This document shows positions 31,305-42,724 of a stretch of DNA of 64,000 nucleotides, in pieces. The stretch comes from Eledone cirrhosa (taxonomy: Eukaryota > Mollusca > Cephalopoda > Octopoda > Eledonidae): positions 412,619,249 through 412,683,248 of the forward strand of contig OZ024741.1 in the NCBI GenBank assembly GCA_964016885.1, written 5' to 3'. How positions within the stretch are numbered: the first letter of the stretch is position 1; each line of letters starts with the position of its first letter. A program made the position numbers and the translations under genes. The notes beneath the pieces were generated by a model, which worked only from the letters and a program-made list of their open reading frames with translations, was not told the origin of the DNA and made no database searches.

Positions 31305-31339
<35 letters not shown>
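31203..31339. repeat. Dispersed repeat plus (GT)n
   Basis: Same unit as 17755-17813 ('ctcttatttcagagaaggtt'), followed by (GT)n to 31339. Confidence 0.85.
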
Positions 31340-31340
<1 letters not shown>

Positions 31341-31369
31341 GGCAGAGTCCTCAGAGGCACCTTCCAGTA

Positions 31370-31580
31370 CATTCTATCAGAAGCAACCGTCTACAAATGA
31401 TCCGACTTTATCTCTGAGTCCAACTAAATTGATGGATATTATTTGTGGTTTACACCTGGGTCTTCTTCCAGCTGGCTTTGACCGTGAAATCTGACCAAGA
31501 AATCTTTCCTTGGACATCCTAACCATATGTCCATAGTATCAGATCTGTGATGTCTCAATTAGGAGATGTAACGACTCTAT
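31370..31580 (-). pseudogene. LINE C-terminal fragment
   Basis: The minus strand reads 'IETSQIRYYGHMVRMSKERF' and 'LGQISRSKPAGRRPRCKPQI', resembling the RWxGHVxRM..RPR C-terminal region of many LINE RTs. Too short for a family call. Confidence 0.5.
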
Positions 31581-31844
31581 ATGGACTGGGTCCTTAATCT
31601 CCGAGATATACACCTATAGTGTTTAACTCTGGCTAAAAAAAACTTGCCATAATTCAGTAAGTATCAGGTAGACAATACATTAGAGAAAGACGTGATGTTC
31701 ACGGATGGAACACGTTTGATTAAAGGTCGGCTTAAGTCATGTCTGACATGGAAATAAAACACTGACTTTGCATAGTTACAGACATGACTCTACAATATAC
31801 AGAGTAGTCTCCCTTGTACTGTTCAAACATCTATTTTAATATAT

Positions 31845-32060
31845 TATACAGGGTGAGTATAATGTCTTTCCCTCAATATAAACCTTTATTAAGCAAAACA
31901 AAAACAGTTTTTGACACACTTATAGCATATGTCTAGAAGTTGTTTTCCTTCACACCTGAACTTCAGTAACTTCAGCATGGACCTCACCCGGAGCACAGTG
32001 ATATTCAATTTCATGCCATGTCTTCTGAATCATACATATCAAATAGAGAATATATTTATT
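31845..32060 (-). mobile_element. Mariner-type transposase C-terminal scrap
   Basis: 'MIQKTWHEIEYH' on the minus strand matches the RTWxEIEYRLD end common in some Tc1/mariner-type transposases. The sequence then reaches 'cagggtgagtataatgtc' (31849-31866), a plausible terminal repeat next to TA. Confidence 0.4.
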
Positions 32061-32434
32061 TGCCGCTGTGCTGCCAAATGATGCCGAAAGCCACTGACCT
32101 GCATCTCCGGCCAAGAAGGCGACAGCAACAGGATAATAACACCGGCCCCGCATCTTCGGTAAAAGAAGGCGCTCGAGCCTCAGCATTCTGCGTGGCAGCC
32201 CGACCTGGTAGCCGTTTCATCTCCACCACCATTAACAAGAGGAAGGCAACGACAACAACTCTGACATTAACATCAACAACACACATGTGTATAGATCAAC
32301 ATCTCACCAGCAATCTTCACCATTAACAAGAGGAAGGCAACGACGACAACAGTGACATTAACAACAACTCTACCATTAACAAGAGGAAGCCAACCCCAGC
32401 ATCAGTGACTCACCTCCAGCCACAAGGTCCTATG
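32061..32434. other. No recognised gene; caacaac/attaacaagagg repeats
   Basis: 'accattaacaagaggaaggc' recurs three times (32228-32390), a short tandem structure. No coding evidence. Confidence 0.5.
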
Positions 32435-35400
32435 ACAAACTGCTAAGTTGCTCGCATGTATGCGTGCTGAACTCTGGGTCTTTTCGCTGGGAACAACCCC
32501 CTGTTTCCCCCCCCCCCTTTTGTACATTCATCCATTCACTCATTCATTTACTAACATTCTACCTTCCTGTGTGTCCCCCTCCATGCAGCTCCTTCTTTTC
32601 TGTCTTGTTTTCCTACGCCTCTATATATATATAGGTGAGCTATCAGGCCCTCTTACCAGTACTTTCCCTTCCACCCACACACGCCAGCCACCCATCTCTG
32701 ATGCCGCTCGGTGCCCCAGTCCCCGGCCCCACACCCCATCCCCTGTCCCTCCAAGCCGACACTTGCAGCACTTGCAGCACCACTAACAAACGCAAGAGGG
32801 GCCGGAACTGTTTGGGGTGCGGCTGCTTCTACCACCTCACCTGCGTTGGCTTGACTCATCGAGCTTCCGATGCCCTCACAGCGTGGAGGTGCAGGAGCTG
32901 CCTCTTCCCCACGTCTTCCCAGCCACAGTTGTCTGGCACACCAACAGCTGGGACAGCGAGCTTGCCAGGCGCCCAAGCCTCGCTGGTCAATATCGCTCGG
33001 CTCAGGCGGCTCCAGAAGATCCCACTCAGGATCCCGAGAGTGAAACGGGTGTCGGTAGCCGATGCCCTCACTTCCTCGATTGAGAGCGCCCTGGACTCCA
33101 ATCGAGCCAGTGACTGGGAGCGGCTGTTCTATTCGCTCCACTCGCCCTCGGCCTCCCCAGCTCTGGTGCTGACCGGGGCGGCCGGTCAACAGCAGCCTTT
33201 GTCAAGGCCAATGTCTCGTCCTTTGGACGAGCGCCGATTCCAAGCGTGCCAAGGGACGCCACACACCCCACCCCTAGGTACCCCCTATCCTCCACCCCCG
33301 AGGCCAGCGCCAAGCGTTTGCATGACCAGGTAAACGCCAAGCTTATCATGGGTGATGTCTCGGCCGCAGTCAGAGTTGTTGCCTCAGGGGACACTGTCCT
33401 CCAGCCCACCGAGGAGGTCCTGGCTGCTCTGCGACTCAAACACCCTGAGCCACCTACTGATCTCAGAGCCATACCCCACCCGACTCCCACTTGCTTCTCG
33501 TGGCTTCTGATGCAGACATCATGTCCGCCATCAGGTCCTTCCCAGCTAGCAGCTGCGGAGGTGTTGATGGTCTCCGACAAGGCCACCCCAAGGAGTTGAT
33601 AGTCCCCCTCTCCGCTGAGGCCGGGCGCCGCCTTCTGAGTGCGATTGTGGCGCTCACCAATAGGCTCATCCATGGCGCCCTGGACCCTTACCCCCGAGGC
33701 CTCTTTTTTCTGCCAGCCTCACCGCTCTCAGGAGGAAAGAGGGTGGCATACGCCCCATGCTGTGGGCAATGTCTTCCGGAGGCTGGCTGCCAAGGTGATC
33801 TACACATCCGTAACACACGAACTGGGTGAGGAGTTTAGTCCGGTGGCTGTGAGGGAGCCGCTCATGCAGCCATGCAGTTCTTCAACAGCTGCCCATCGGA
33901 ACCGGCATCCAGGGACTCCAGGCACCTCATTGTCAAGCTTGACATGAGGAATGCCTTCAACTCTTTACGCCGGGATCATCTGCTCGAGGCCAGCCTCAGC
34001 CGAGCCCGCTCTTCCTACCCGCTGGCGTACCTGTCTTATGGAGCCCCGAGCATGCTCCTTGCTACTGGGGTCCAACAGGGCGACCCTTTGGGACCCCTCC
34101 TGTTCGCCCTTGGTATTGACCACATCGCCCGGAGTATCACGCCCCCCCTAAACGTTTGGTATCTGGATGATGCTACGTTGGGCGGGCCCGTACGGACGGT
34201 CTGCCATGACCTTCAATCGGTGGTTCCTGCCTTGGCGGGAATCGGCCACCAGGTCAACTCGGCCAAGTCGGAGGTGGTGAATGTCAGCCTCGACGCTGTG
34301 AGCTTTGCAGCCTCCGTCTTGGACGTGCGGTCCATTCTCCGCCAGGTTCAGGTAACACCCCAAAGAGGATGTCCTCATCCTCGGGTCACCGATCCAGCCG
34401 CCGGCCATCCGCTCCACCATCAGGTCCAGGCTTCAACAGCTCCAGACTCTCACGAGCCGACTGGGCTTGATTGACGGCCACCCAGCTCTCTTTCTGCTGA
34501 CGAACTGCTTCGCCATGCCGAAGCTCCTCCATACACTCCGCAGCGCTCCGTGCTACACCCAGACATCTCTCCTCGCTGACCTCGATACTTGTATCCGAGC
34601 AGCATCCGAGGAGATATACAACGTCATGTTTGACGACATAGGGTGGCAACAGGCCACTTTACCTCTCAGGTATGGCGGCCTTGGCCTCCGATCCCCGATC
34701 TCACTAGCTTTGCCGGCGTATCTTTCGTCGGTAACTTCGTGCCGCGTCCTCGTCAGCAGGGTTCTTCAAAACACAACAGAACCCTCTGTGTTCAGAGAAC
34801 GTGAGGCCACCTGTGAGACGTAGGACCGGCTGGGACTTAGCCCAGTAGATGTCCCTTCTCCTTCTCCCGCTGTTGACGTCAAGTCCCTCAACGCACTTGG
34901 GATGCCATCCAGTGCGCCTGGCTTCAGACAGGCTCACGCGCCAGCTCGACCAGCACCGCCTTGCTTGTTTTCGTGCGGCCTCCAAAGCCAACAGTGGTTC
35001 CTGGCTCCATGCCCTGCCCTCCTTCTCCACTGGCACGCAGCTAGACAACCATAGCCTGTGAATCGGCGGTTCCCTGAGGTTCGGCCTCCGGATCTGCCAG
35101 CCACACCAATGTCGCTGCGGTTCCACCGTGGACTCTTTCGGCCTCCACCCGCTTTCCTGTCGCCACAGTGCCGGCCGCATTCCACGCCATGCTGCCCTCA
35201 ACGAGGTCATTAAGCATGGCTTGGATGCTGCAGGCTTCCCTACCCAGCTCGAGCTGGTGGGGGCGGATCGAGGAGACGGCAAAAGGCCAGATGGCATGAC
35301 CATCTTCCCGTTCCGCGGTGGTAAACCCCTCGTCTGGGATTCCACTTGCACCGACACTTTCTGCAGCCACAACCTGGTGCAGTCTGCGACTGGCCCAGGT

Positions 35401-35738
35401 TCTGCTGCACGTCGGGCTGAGGGGGGCCAAACTCCTCAGATACCGGTCGCTCTCCGACAGGTTTGCGGTCGTACCCCTGGCAGTGGAAACTTCTGGTGTC
35501 CTCGGCCCCAGGGCTACCTCCTTACTCACCACCATAGGCGCTGAGCTGGCCAGCCGCAGGTGTGAACCCCGCGAGTTGGAGTGGCTCTTCCAGCGCGTCT
35601 CCCTTGCCGTCCTTCGGGGAAACGCCTTCTCCATTCTGTCCGCCGGGGATGTGGGTGGGCCCCATCGCGTACCGTTGTAGTTGTTGTAGAGACCCTTCTA
35701 ATTAAATACACATTCTGAATATTAAAAAAAAAAAAAAT
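32435..35738 (+). pseudogene. Utopia-like LINE: PHD finger, RT, restriction-like endonuclease
   Basis: Multi-frame plus-strand element. The N-part has a PHD-type finger ('CSTCSTTNKRKRGRNC', 'CFYHLTCVGL', 'AWRCRSC'). The RT has motif A 'LIVKLDMRNAFNSLRRDH', 'TGVQQGDPLGPLLFALGID' and motif C 'NVWYLDDATLGG' (YLDD). After 'SAAPCYTQ'-type linker frames, the C-terminus has the PD-(D/E)XK-like 'KRPDGMTIFPFRGGKPLVWD' followed by 'VPLAVETSGVLG', 'FQRVSLAVLRGNAFSIL' and stop near 35680. A poly-A run (35725-35738) ends it. The arrangement matches Utopia-type elements of the NeSL group. At least five frame breaks make it inactive. GC content is clearly higher than the surroundings. Confidence 0.85.
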
Positions 35739-35739
35739 T

Positions 35740-36175
35740 TAGTATGTTTATTTAAGCGATCGCCACCGGAAGTGTTGACATTTCAGAAACTGTTACATAT
35801 GTTATTGATTCAGTATATATTCATTATTGTTTTACAGGTTTCAGTCATTAGGATATGGCCATGCTGGAGCACCAACTTGATTTAGTCTTTTATACAAAAT
35901 TTATTTTGTCAAGCCTAGTAGTTATTTTTAATCTGTTAAAGTTTAATCTGTTAAGTTTAATCTGTTGAAACTATGTTACAAGACAAATGGAGACACATGT
36001 AAACATTAAGATAGACACCGTATACACATATACATGTACATATGCATATATATATACATATATATACAAAAAATGTTAAGCTTGTTGAATCCCAACAAAT
36101 TAAATATAACCTCTGCATATATATATATATATATATATATATAGTTTTAATATAGATGAGATTCTACAGGACTAG
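35740..36175. other. No recognised gene; (TA)n at 36117-36142
   Basis: 'aatctgttaaagtttaatct' occurs in short tandem near 35930-35965. Otherwise nothing. Confidence 0.5.
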
Positions 36176-36179
36176 AACT

Positions 36180-36203
36180 GTTTCATTCTTTAGAAATCAT
36201 CAG
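36180..36203 (-). ncRNA. Hammerhead-like motif E
   Basis: Minus strand: CTGATGA (36203-36197), T, stem II TTC/GAA with loop TAAA, T, then GAAAC (36184-36180). This is the same layout as motif B with other bases. Stem III is AC/GT at best with a 7-nt loop ending GTC. No contiguous stem I is seen. Confidence 0.45.
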
Positions 36204-36228
36204 GAATCTGGCTTTCCTAAATAAATGT

Positions 36229-36840
36229 TGTGGTATTTATATATTTTCAGGTGGTAGGAGAGGGTGGGGAGTGGGATGGGTGGAGGTCATTGGTTGAAAG
36301 AAAAGGGAATTCATTAAAATCTAATTCTTTAAGGTTATAATTTATATTTAGAGTGACAAAGGCAGAAAGAATTCTATAAACAAGTTCAGAATGGGGTGCC
36401 ACTCCTTATTTTTAAATTTCTCTTAACCCTTTAACGTTCAAACCGGCCAAAACCGGCTAGAATTCTCTACCTCTTTCTGTTGAAACTGGTTGTAACTGGT
36501 CGCTCAAACCAATGTTAAGGTATTGTTCTCAAAATAAATACTTTCAAAATCTCTAGATTCGATATTATGTGAGATAATTATGTGAGGTAAAGCCTTTACA
36601 ATGAAAATATAATAGTATATATAGAGTAATGTGAATGCTAAAGGGTTAAGCTAACAATGCCTATATTTCAGGTGTTTATAAGATGGTTGGGGTCGGTCAT
36701 GGTTGATGGATTTAAAGAAAAGGGAAATTCTTTAAAGCTCTACTTAGAGTGACAAAGGCCAAGAGAATTCTATAAACCAGTTCAAATATTGGGTGCCTAT
36801 CATTATTGTCATGTTTCTCTTAAGCTATATTTCAGGTGAC
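36229..36840. repeat. Tandem duplication of a ~190-bp unit, first copy holding a MITE
   Basis: Both units run from 'ttcaggtg' through 'agagtgacaaaggc', 'agaattctataaac' and 'tttctcttaa'. The first covers about 36229-36426, the second about 36665-36823. A third 'ctatatttcaggtgacaac' start follows at 36825. Confidence 0.85.
36423..36649. mobile_element. piggyBac-type MITE, 219 bp with TTAA duplication
   Basis: TTAA (36423-36426) and TTAA (36646-36649) flank an insert beginning 'ccctttaacgttca' and ending with the inverted counterpart of 'ccctttagcattca' (14 bp, two transitions). No coding capacity. TTAA targets and CCC(T)-type ends are piggyBac features. The second tandem unit keeps the empty TTAA (36820-36823). 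Confidence 0.88.
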
Positions 36841-36852
36841 AACAGACAAATC

Positions 36853-36862
<10 letters not shown>

Positions 36863-36925
<63 letters not shown>
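36863..36925. repeat. (TA)n microsatellite
   Basis: About 60 bp of ta units. Confidence 0.95.
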
Positions 36926-36926
<1 letters not shown>

Positions 36927-37762
36927 TATGTATACGTACATACATATATGTATATAGACGTACAGTAGTATGTATATATATATACATACATGCACACATA
37001 TATATATGTACGTATGGATTCACCGAACATTTATTATAATGCTCGTTTTTTTGTAAACAAACATCCCGAATTAAGCCGTACAGTGTTTAGCAACCATCGT
37101 TGCCCTTTTGTTCAACACTGACAAAGGAACAATGTACTAGTTTCAAGCTTATTAGCTATCGTCAGCACCGTATACCTTCCTGCCAGATGATTGAACGTCT
37201 GAAAGTATATACTTTCCTTATGCATATTAACGGCTGAGTAGCCTAATTTGCATATCGCGTGAGTTAATCGGCCGGGCGTACCAAAATCGATAAATGGAAA
37301 AAATGAAACGAAATTTCATTTCTCACTCTTAGAACGGCTGTTACTTAAATATAAGTATGTATACGTACATACATATATGTATACAGACGTGCTAAGAGTG
37401 AGAAATGAAATTTCGTTTCATTTTTTCCATTTATCGTTTTCGGTACGCCCGGCCGATTAACTCACGCGATATGCAAAATAGACTACTCAGCCGTTGAACT
37501 TGAAACTAGTACATCGTTCCTTTGCCAGTGTTGAACAAAAGGGCAACGATGGTTGCTAAACACTGTACGGCTTAATTCGGGATGTTTCTTTACAAACAAA
37601 TCGAGCATTATAATACGTGTGCATGTATGTGTCCATGTATGTATATATATATACATACTACTGTACGTCTGTATACATATATGTATGTACGTATACATAT
37701 TTATATTTAAGTAACAGCCCTACTAAGAGTGAGAAATGAAATTTCGTTTCATTTTTTCCATT
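36925..37762. repeat. Large imperfect inverted repeat with internal direct repeats
   Basis: Left arm about 37010-37335, right arm about 37388-37640. Shared blocks include 'taagccgtacagtgtttagc', 'ccatcgttgcccttttgttc', 'gagttaatcggccgggcgta' and 'aaatgaaacgaaatttcatt'. The left arm has about 80 extra bp (37145-37225) holding motif I. The block 'agagtgagaaatgaaatttc' occurs three times (37320s inverted, 37388, 37725). No transposase. Confidence 0.88.
37135..37171 (-). ncRNA. Hammerhead-ribozyme-like motif I
   Basis: Minus strand: stem I ACGGTG (37171-37166) pairs with CATTGT (37134-37129), six pairs including two G-U. The core is CTGACGA (37165-37159), T, stem II AGCT/AGCT with loop AATA, T, GAAAC (37144-37140), TA, GTA. 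Stem III is AC/GT, or the palindrome ACTAGT in a dimer. All core bases fit CUGANGA/GAAA/UH. The opposite arm retains only the GAAAC-TA-GTA half. Confidence 0.6.
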
Positions 37763-37785
37763 TATATATATATATATATATTCAT

Positions 37786-37876
<91 letters not shown>
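37763..37876. repeat. (TA)n/(CA)n tract
   Basis: Ta units interrupted by about 25 bp of (CA)n. Confidence 0.95.
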
Positions 37877-37879
<3 letters not shown>

Positions 37880-38437
37880 GAGGGCAATCCCCAAAGTAAG
37901 GCCTCCTTTTTTTTTAGAAATACAAACAACCGTTTATTTCCTATAATATTTACATCATTTTAAAGGTTTACAATTATTTATTTTTCCACATAATCGGCAT
38001 TTCGGTCGATGCATTTTTGTAGACGCTGTGGCAGTTTTGTATGCCCATGTCATACCAGCTCACCGCCATGTCCTCCAGGAAGTGTTGAACCTCATCTTTC
38101 ACCTCTTCGTCGGAGCAGAATCGCCTCCCGGCCAAATGTTCTTTCAACTTAGGGGACAGGTGGTAGTCACTGGGTGCCAAGTCCGGACTATAGGGTGGGT
38201 GGGTGATGATGTTCCAACCAAAATTCGCGGGAAGAATCAACTCGTTGCCGTTTGTGGTCTTCTGTCAGCATTCGTGGCACCCATCTTGCACACACCTTCC
38301 GATATTGCAACTTTTCCGTTAAAATCCTGTTGATGGTGCTTCGGCAAACCTCAGGAACCAAAATGCAGAGAGCATCCAGAGTGATCAGCTGATCTTTACG
38401 CATGTTTTCCTCAACCCTTGCGACTGTCTCGTATATA
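37877..38437 (-). pseudogene. Mariner transposase with internal deletion
   Basis: Minus strand: N-terminal helix-turn-helix region 'MRKDQLITLDALCILV', 'RSTINRILTEKLQYRKVCAR' and 'WVPRMLTEDHKRQRVDSSRE' joins at about 38240 directly to the C-terminal catalytic end 'HPPYSPDLAPSDYHLSPKLK'. The middle with the first two catalytic aspartates is missing. The outer end 'acgagggcaatccccaaag' next to TA is a candidate terminal repeat. Inactive. Confidence 0.88.
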
Positions 38438-38471
38438 TGTATGTATATGTATATATATATACATATACATA

Positions 38472-38636
38472 CATATAAAGAGAAAACATGCTGACTACAA
38501 TTATAACGGAGGAAGGTAAAGTCCTGCTGTAGTAGTATTTTGAAATGTTCTTGGATTTAGGTTCATGTGTTGACAGCAGCTGAGAAGAGATATATTTATG
38601 GGTTGATAAGGTACTTACAGACATTAGTGTGGTATA
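38472..38636. repeat. Left inverted repeat (165 bp) around Penelope-like relic
   Basis: Matches 39784-39949 in inverted orientation with only a handful of differences; e.g. 'gtagtattttgaaatgttct' and 'gggttgataaggtacttaca' are in both. Confidence 0.92.
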
Positions 38637-38639
38637 GAA

Positions 38640-39783
38640 CTAAAAAGGTTAGAATGTACTTAATGATTATATTTCTGTGGTGGTTCGTGCAGTAGAGTGG
38701 GTATCCTAAGTTGAAAGCTAAGTTACGTCGGTTCGATTCACGGAGGTTTAAATCTTGTGAATTTAGTGGCGATCCTGTGTCTGCAGAAGATTGATCTTTC
38801 TAACTTCTTGTTGAGTAGCCTTTTTACATTTCTAAGGATATATAGTAATTCTAGATCACAGAGCCTACAGTGGGACATACCGGTACTGTAGGTCTTTGCA
38901 GCCGACAACCTCGACCAGTTGATACTGTAGTTGGTGTTATTGTCCTTAAGTTCCCAGATTTTTTTGGCGAGGGTTGTAGAACCCATAAGTGCACGATTTT
39001 TCATCGAGTGTCTGTGCACATACCATCTTTTTTTAAAAGTACCCGCGGTGGATCCAATGTAATGCCAAGTGGAGTTGTCTGAGTTGATCGTACACATGTA
39101 TACTAGGCTCGAATCAAGGCATCTATTCGCCAATGGGTAGGTGACAGTTACAGTTTGAGGTGTTATTTCGTGCAGCTTCCACACTGCTGTTTTGTACACT
39201 GCTATAAGTGGGTTGTGATTCATGCCCGTTGGGGTTTTGCTGCTGCGTGCTTGTATGCGCTTGTAGTTGTGATACTGTGATGTGTTTATGTTTATAATTT
39301 GGTGCTATGTTGCGCATAGGTGGGGCGGATTCCCTAGAGGTATTTCTGTGGTTGATCTTGCGTATGTGGGATTCTATATTTGCTGCCGTAGAGTATGAGA
39401 GTTTTATAGTTTTTCTATTGAGTATTTTATGATATCTGTGTGAAATAGGGAAGTGTTTATGTATTAGTTTAAAGAATGTAGAAGGCAGTCTAGTTTTTAC
39501 AGAGGAGTTGAAGATTGGGTTGAACCATAGGTATTTTCTTTCTCTGATTCTTCTATTGTTTTTAGGGTTTACATTATTGGTGTTTGGACCGCTTACTCTA
39601 AGTGCTACGTGCCTAACTCTATGTCTAGTCCTGTTACCTCTATTTTTGTGTGAGCGGTTGGTGTAATTGCTATTAGGTTTGTTTAAGTTGTCTTTATTCG
39701 CTATATACTGCAGTTTATTTTTATGTCCAGCCCTATGTAATGCTGCGTTATAATAGTTAGCATGTTCATTAAAAATTCTAGCC
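38640..39783 (-). pseudogene. Penelope-like element C-terminal part with GIY-YIG endonuclease
   Basis: The minus strand from about 39780 reads 'NKDNLNKPNSNYTNRS', 'RIREREYLWFNPIFNSSVKT', 'FPISHRYHKILNRKTIKLSY', then 'YPLANRCLDSSLVYMCTINS' and 'WHYIGSTAGTFKKRWYVHRH', with 'TTLAKKIWELKD' and 'CRLCDLELLYI'. The last half is a GIY-YIG nuclease (YIG, R, H, E). The first half is the RT-to-nuclease linker seen in a Penelope-like lineage distinct from the one at 29.5-30.5 kb. The longest frame is 161 codons; others are broken. Confidence 0.8.
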
Positions 39784-39949
39784 TATACCACACTAAAGTC
39801 TGTAAGTACCTTATCAACCCATAAATATATCTCTTCTCAGCTGCTGTCAACACATGAACCTAAATCCAAGAACATTTCAAAATACTACTACAGCAGAACT
39901 TTACCTTCTTCCTGTTATAATTATAGTCAGCATGTTTTCTCTTTATATG
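39784..39949. repeat. Right inverted repeat (166 bp)
   Basis: Inverted counterpart of 38472-38636, ending in (TATG)n/(TA)n as does the left one. Confidence 0.92.
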
Positions 39950-40740
<791 letters not shown>

Positions 40741-40757
40741 TATATATATATATATAT

Positions 40758-42407
40758 ATGGAAGAGGCACCGCTGATGCCCTCTTCCTTGTGAGGCAGTT
40801 ACAAGAAAAGTACCTAGCTAAAAGTAAGCCACTCTACCTGGCATTCGTCGATCTCGAGAAAGCCTTTTACAGAGTTCCACGTGCTGTAATCTGGTGGGCT
40901 CTTAGAAAACTAGGAGTAGAAGAATGGCTTGTGAAAGCTGTACAAGCCATGTATAGGGGAGCAGTCAGCAACGTTAGGATTAGCAATGAGTATAGCGAGG
41001 AATTTAGCGTACAGGTTGGTGTCCACCAGGGCTCTGTTCTTAGCCCTCTCCTGTTCATCATAATCCTGCAGGCAATAACGGAGGAGTTTAAGACCGGATG
41101 CCCATGGGAAGTCCTGTATGCTGATGACCTCGCACTTATAGCTGAATCTATGGTAGAACTAGAGAAGAAATTCCAAACTTGGAAGCAGGGACTAGAAAGA
41201 AAAGGTCTCAAAGTCAACATGTCAAAGACTAAGGCCCTTGTAAGTAGACGAGAAAACAGAACCCAGATCCCCTCAGGGAAATGGCCTTGCTCAGTATGTA
41301 GGAAAGGTGTAGGTAGGAACTCCATTCTCTGCCCCAAATGCAAACAATGGGTACACAAGAGATGTAGCGGGATCTTAGGAAGCTTAATTTAGAATGTAGG
41401 CTTCATATGCAGCAGCTGTGATGGGACAGCAAGCAGCAAACAGCCACAGGAAACAAGTACCACCAATCTCTGGGAGGGCTCTGAAGAAACAGTAGACAGC
41501 TTCTGCTACCTAGGTGACCGAATTAGCAGCGGAGGTGGGTGTTCAGAAAGTACAATAACTAGGGTAAAAACGGGATGGAAGAATTCAGGGAACTACTGCC
41601 ACTGCTAGCTTCAAAAGGCTTCTCCCTCAAAATGAAAGGCAGACTGTATGATGCGTGTATACGAACAGCAATGTTACATGGTAGTGAGACCTGGGCGCTG
41701 AAGGTGGAAGACTTACGTAGATTAGAAAGAAACGAAGCCTGCATACTCCGATGGATGTGTAATAGTAATATACGCGAACGACAAAGCATAAATGAATAAG
41801 AGAGAGACTGAGCATAAGAGGAATCAAATGCTGTGTGCAGGAGAGGCGGTTGCGTTGGTATGGACATGTGATGCGTATGAAGGATGACAGCTGCATAAAA
41901 AGGTGCAGAGCACTAGAAGTCGATGGAAACCGCGGAGTGGGGAGACCCAAGAAGACCTGGGATGAGGTGATAAAAGCCGACCTTACCCAATTACACCTCT
42001 CAAAGGCGATGACACACGACCGTGACCTCTAGTGTCACGCAGTAATACAGAAGACTCGACCCCTCCCCCCCACGGGTACAAGCCGAAGCTGAAGCATATA
42101 GATAATATTCCCCACACCCTCCCACTGCAGAGTGGTCGTGGAGGTGCCACGGCAAAAGAGCACCCAGCCCACACTGTAAAGAGGACGTGTAGGCGCCACA
42201 GAAAAAAAAGGACCAAGCACTCACTGTAAATGAGGTTGGTGTTAGGAAGGGCATCCAGCTGTAGAAATCAAGCCAAAATCAGTTCCTGTATGAGCAAGGC
42301 ATGGTCAGCCGACCAGACACTGCCCACAACAGGACAACCCGTCTAACCCATGCTAGCATGGAAGAACGGACGTAAAACGGTAATGATGATGATGATGATG
42401 ATGATAA
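40758..42407 (+). pseudogene. RTE-like LINE copy C, 5' truncated in (TA)n
   Basis: It starts mid-RT ('GRGTADALFLVRQLQEKYLA') right after (TA)n. The motifs 'AFVDLEKAFYRVPRAVIWW', 'GVHQGSVLSPLLFIIILQ' and 'VLYADDLALIAES' are clear. The PHD-like finger reads 'CSVCRKGVGRNSILCPKC' with 'WVHKRCSGI'. A stop at about 41389, a frameshift near 41578 and one near 41800 break the frame. The C-terminus 'RLRWYGHVMRMKDDSCIKRC' ends near 42030; a 3' UTR and (GATGAT)n tail end at 42407. Confidence 0.92.
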
Positions 42408-42411
42408 ATTT

Positions 42412-42535
42412 ATATATTCCTGCTCTGTAAAACTCCTGATGTTCTTACATTGAGCTATTTCCCTTACTGGTAATAATGTAGTAATAAATTACTGACCTTT
42501 CCTGTTTATAGTATATACATAACTATAAATAATAT
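42412..42535 (+). repeat. Dispersed repeat shared with 52909-53046
   Basis: Both contain 'gctctgtaaaac', 'tgatgttcttacattgagct' and 'taataaattactgacctt'. In the other copy it follows a Penelope-like 3' region. Confidence 0.8.
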
Positions 42536-42724
42536 CAATTGGCAGTATCGGTAGAAGGTCAGACGCCATGCTTTCCAGCATAGTTACGTCCCTTTGCGGT
42601 CTGAGTTCAAATCCCGCCGAGGTTAACTTTGCCTTTCATCCTTAAGGGGTCGATAAAATAAAGTACCAGTAATGTACTGGGTAATTGATGGCCTTGTGCC
42701 AAAAGTAGAAACAATTATTATTAT
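42536..42724 (+). mobile_element. Cephalopod SINE, full length short form
   Basis: Head 'ggcagtatcggtagaaggtc', 'gagttcaaatcccgccgagg', 'gtcgataaaataaagtacca', 'ggccttgtgccaaaagtaga' and an (ATT)n tail. It is inserted at the end of the dispersed repeat. Confidence 0.9.

Noticed and set aside
33068..35634. Long minus-strand frames of 197-222 codons
   Set aside because: They are antisense shadows of the GC-rich Utopia-like element, whose plus-strand frames carry the RT and nuclease motifs.
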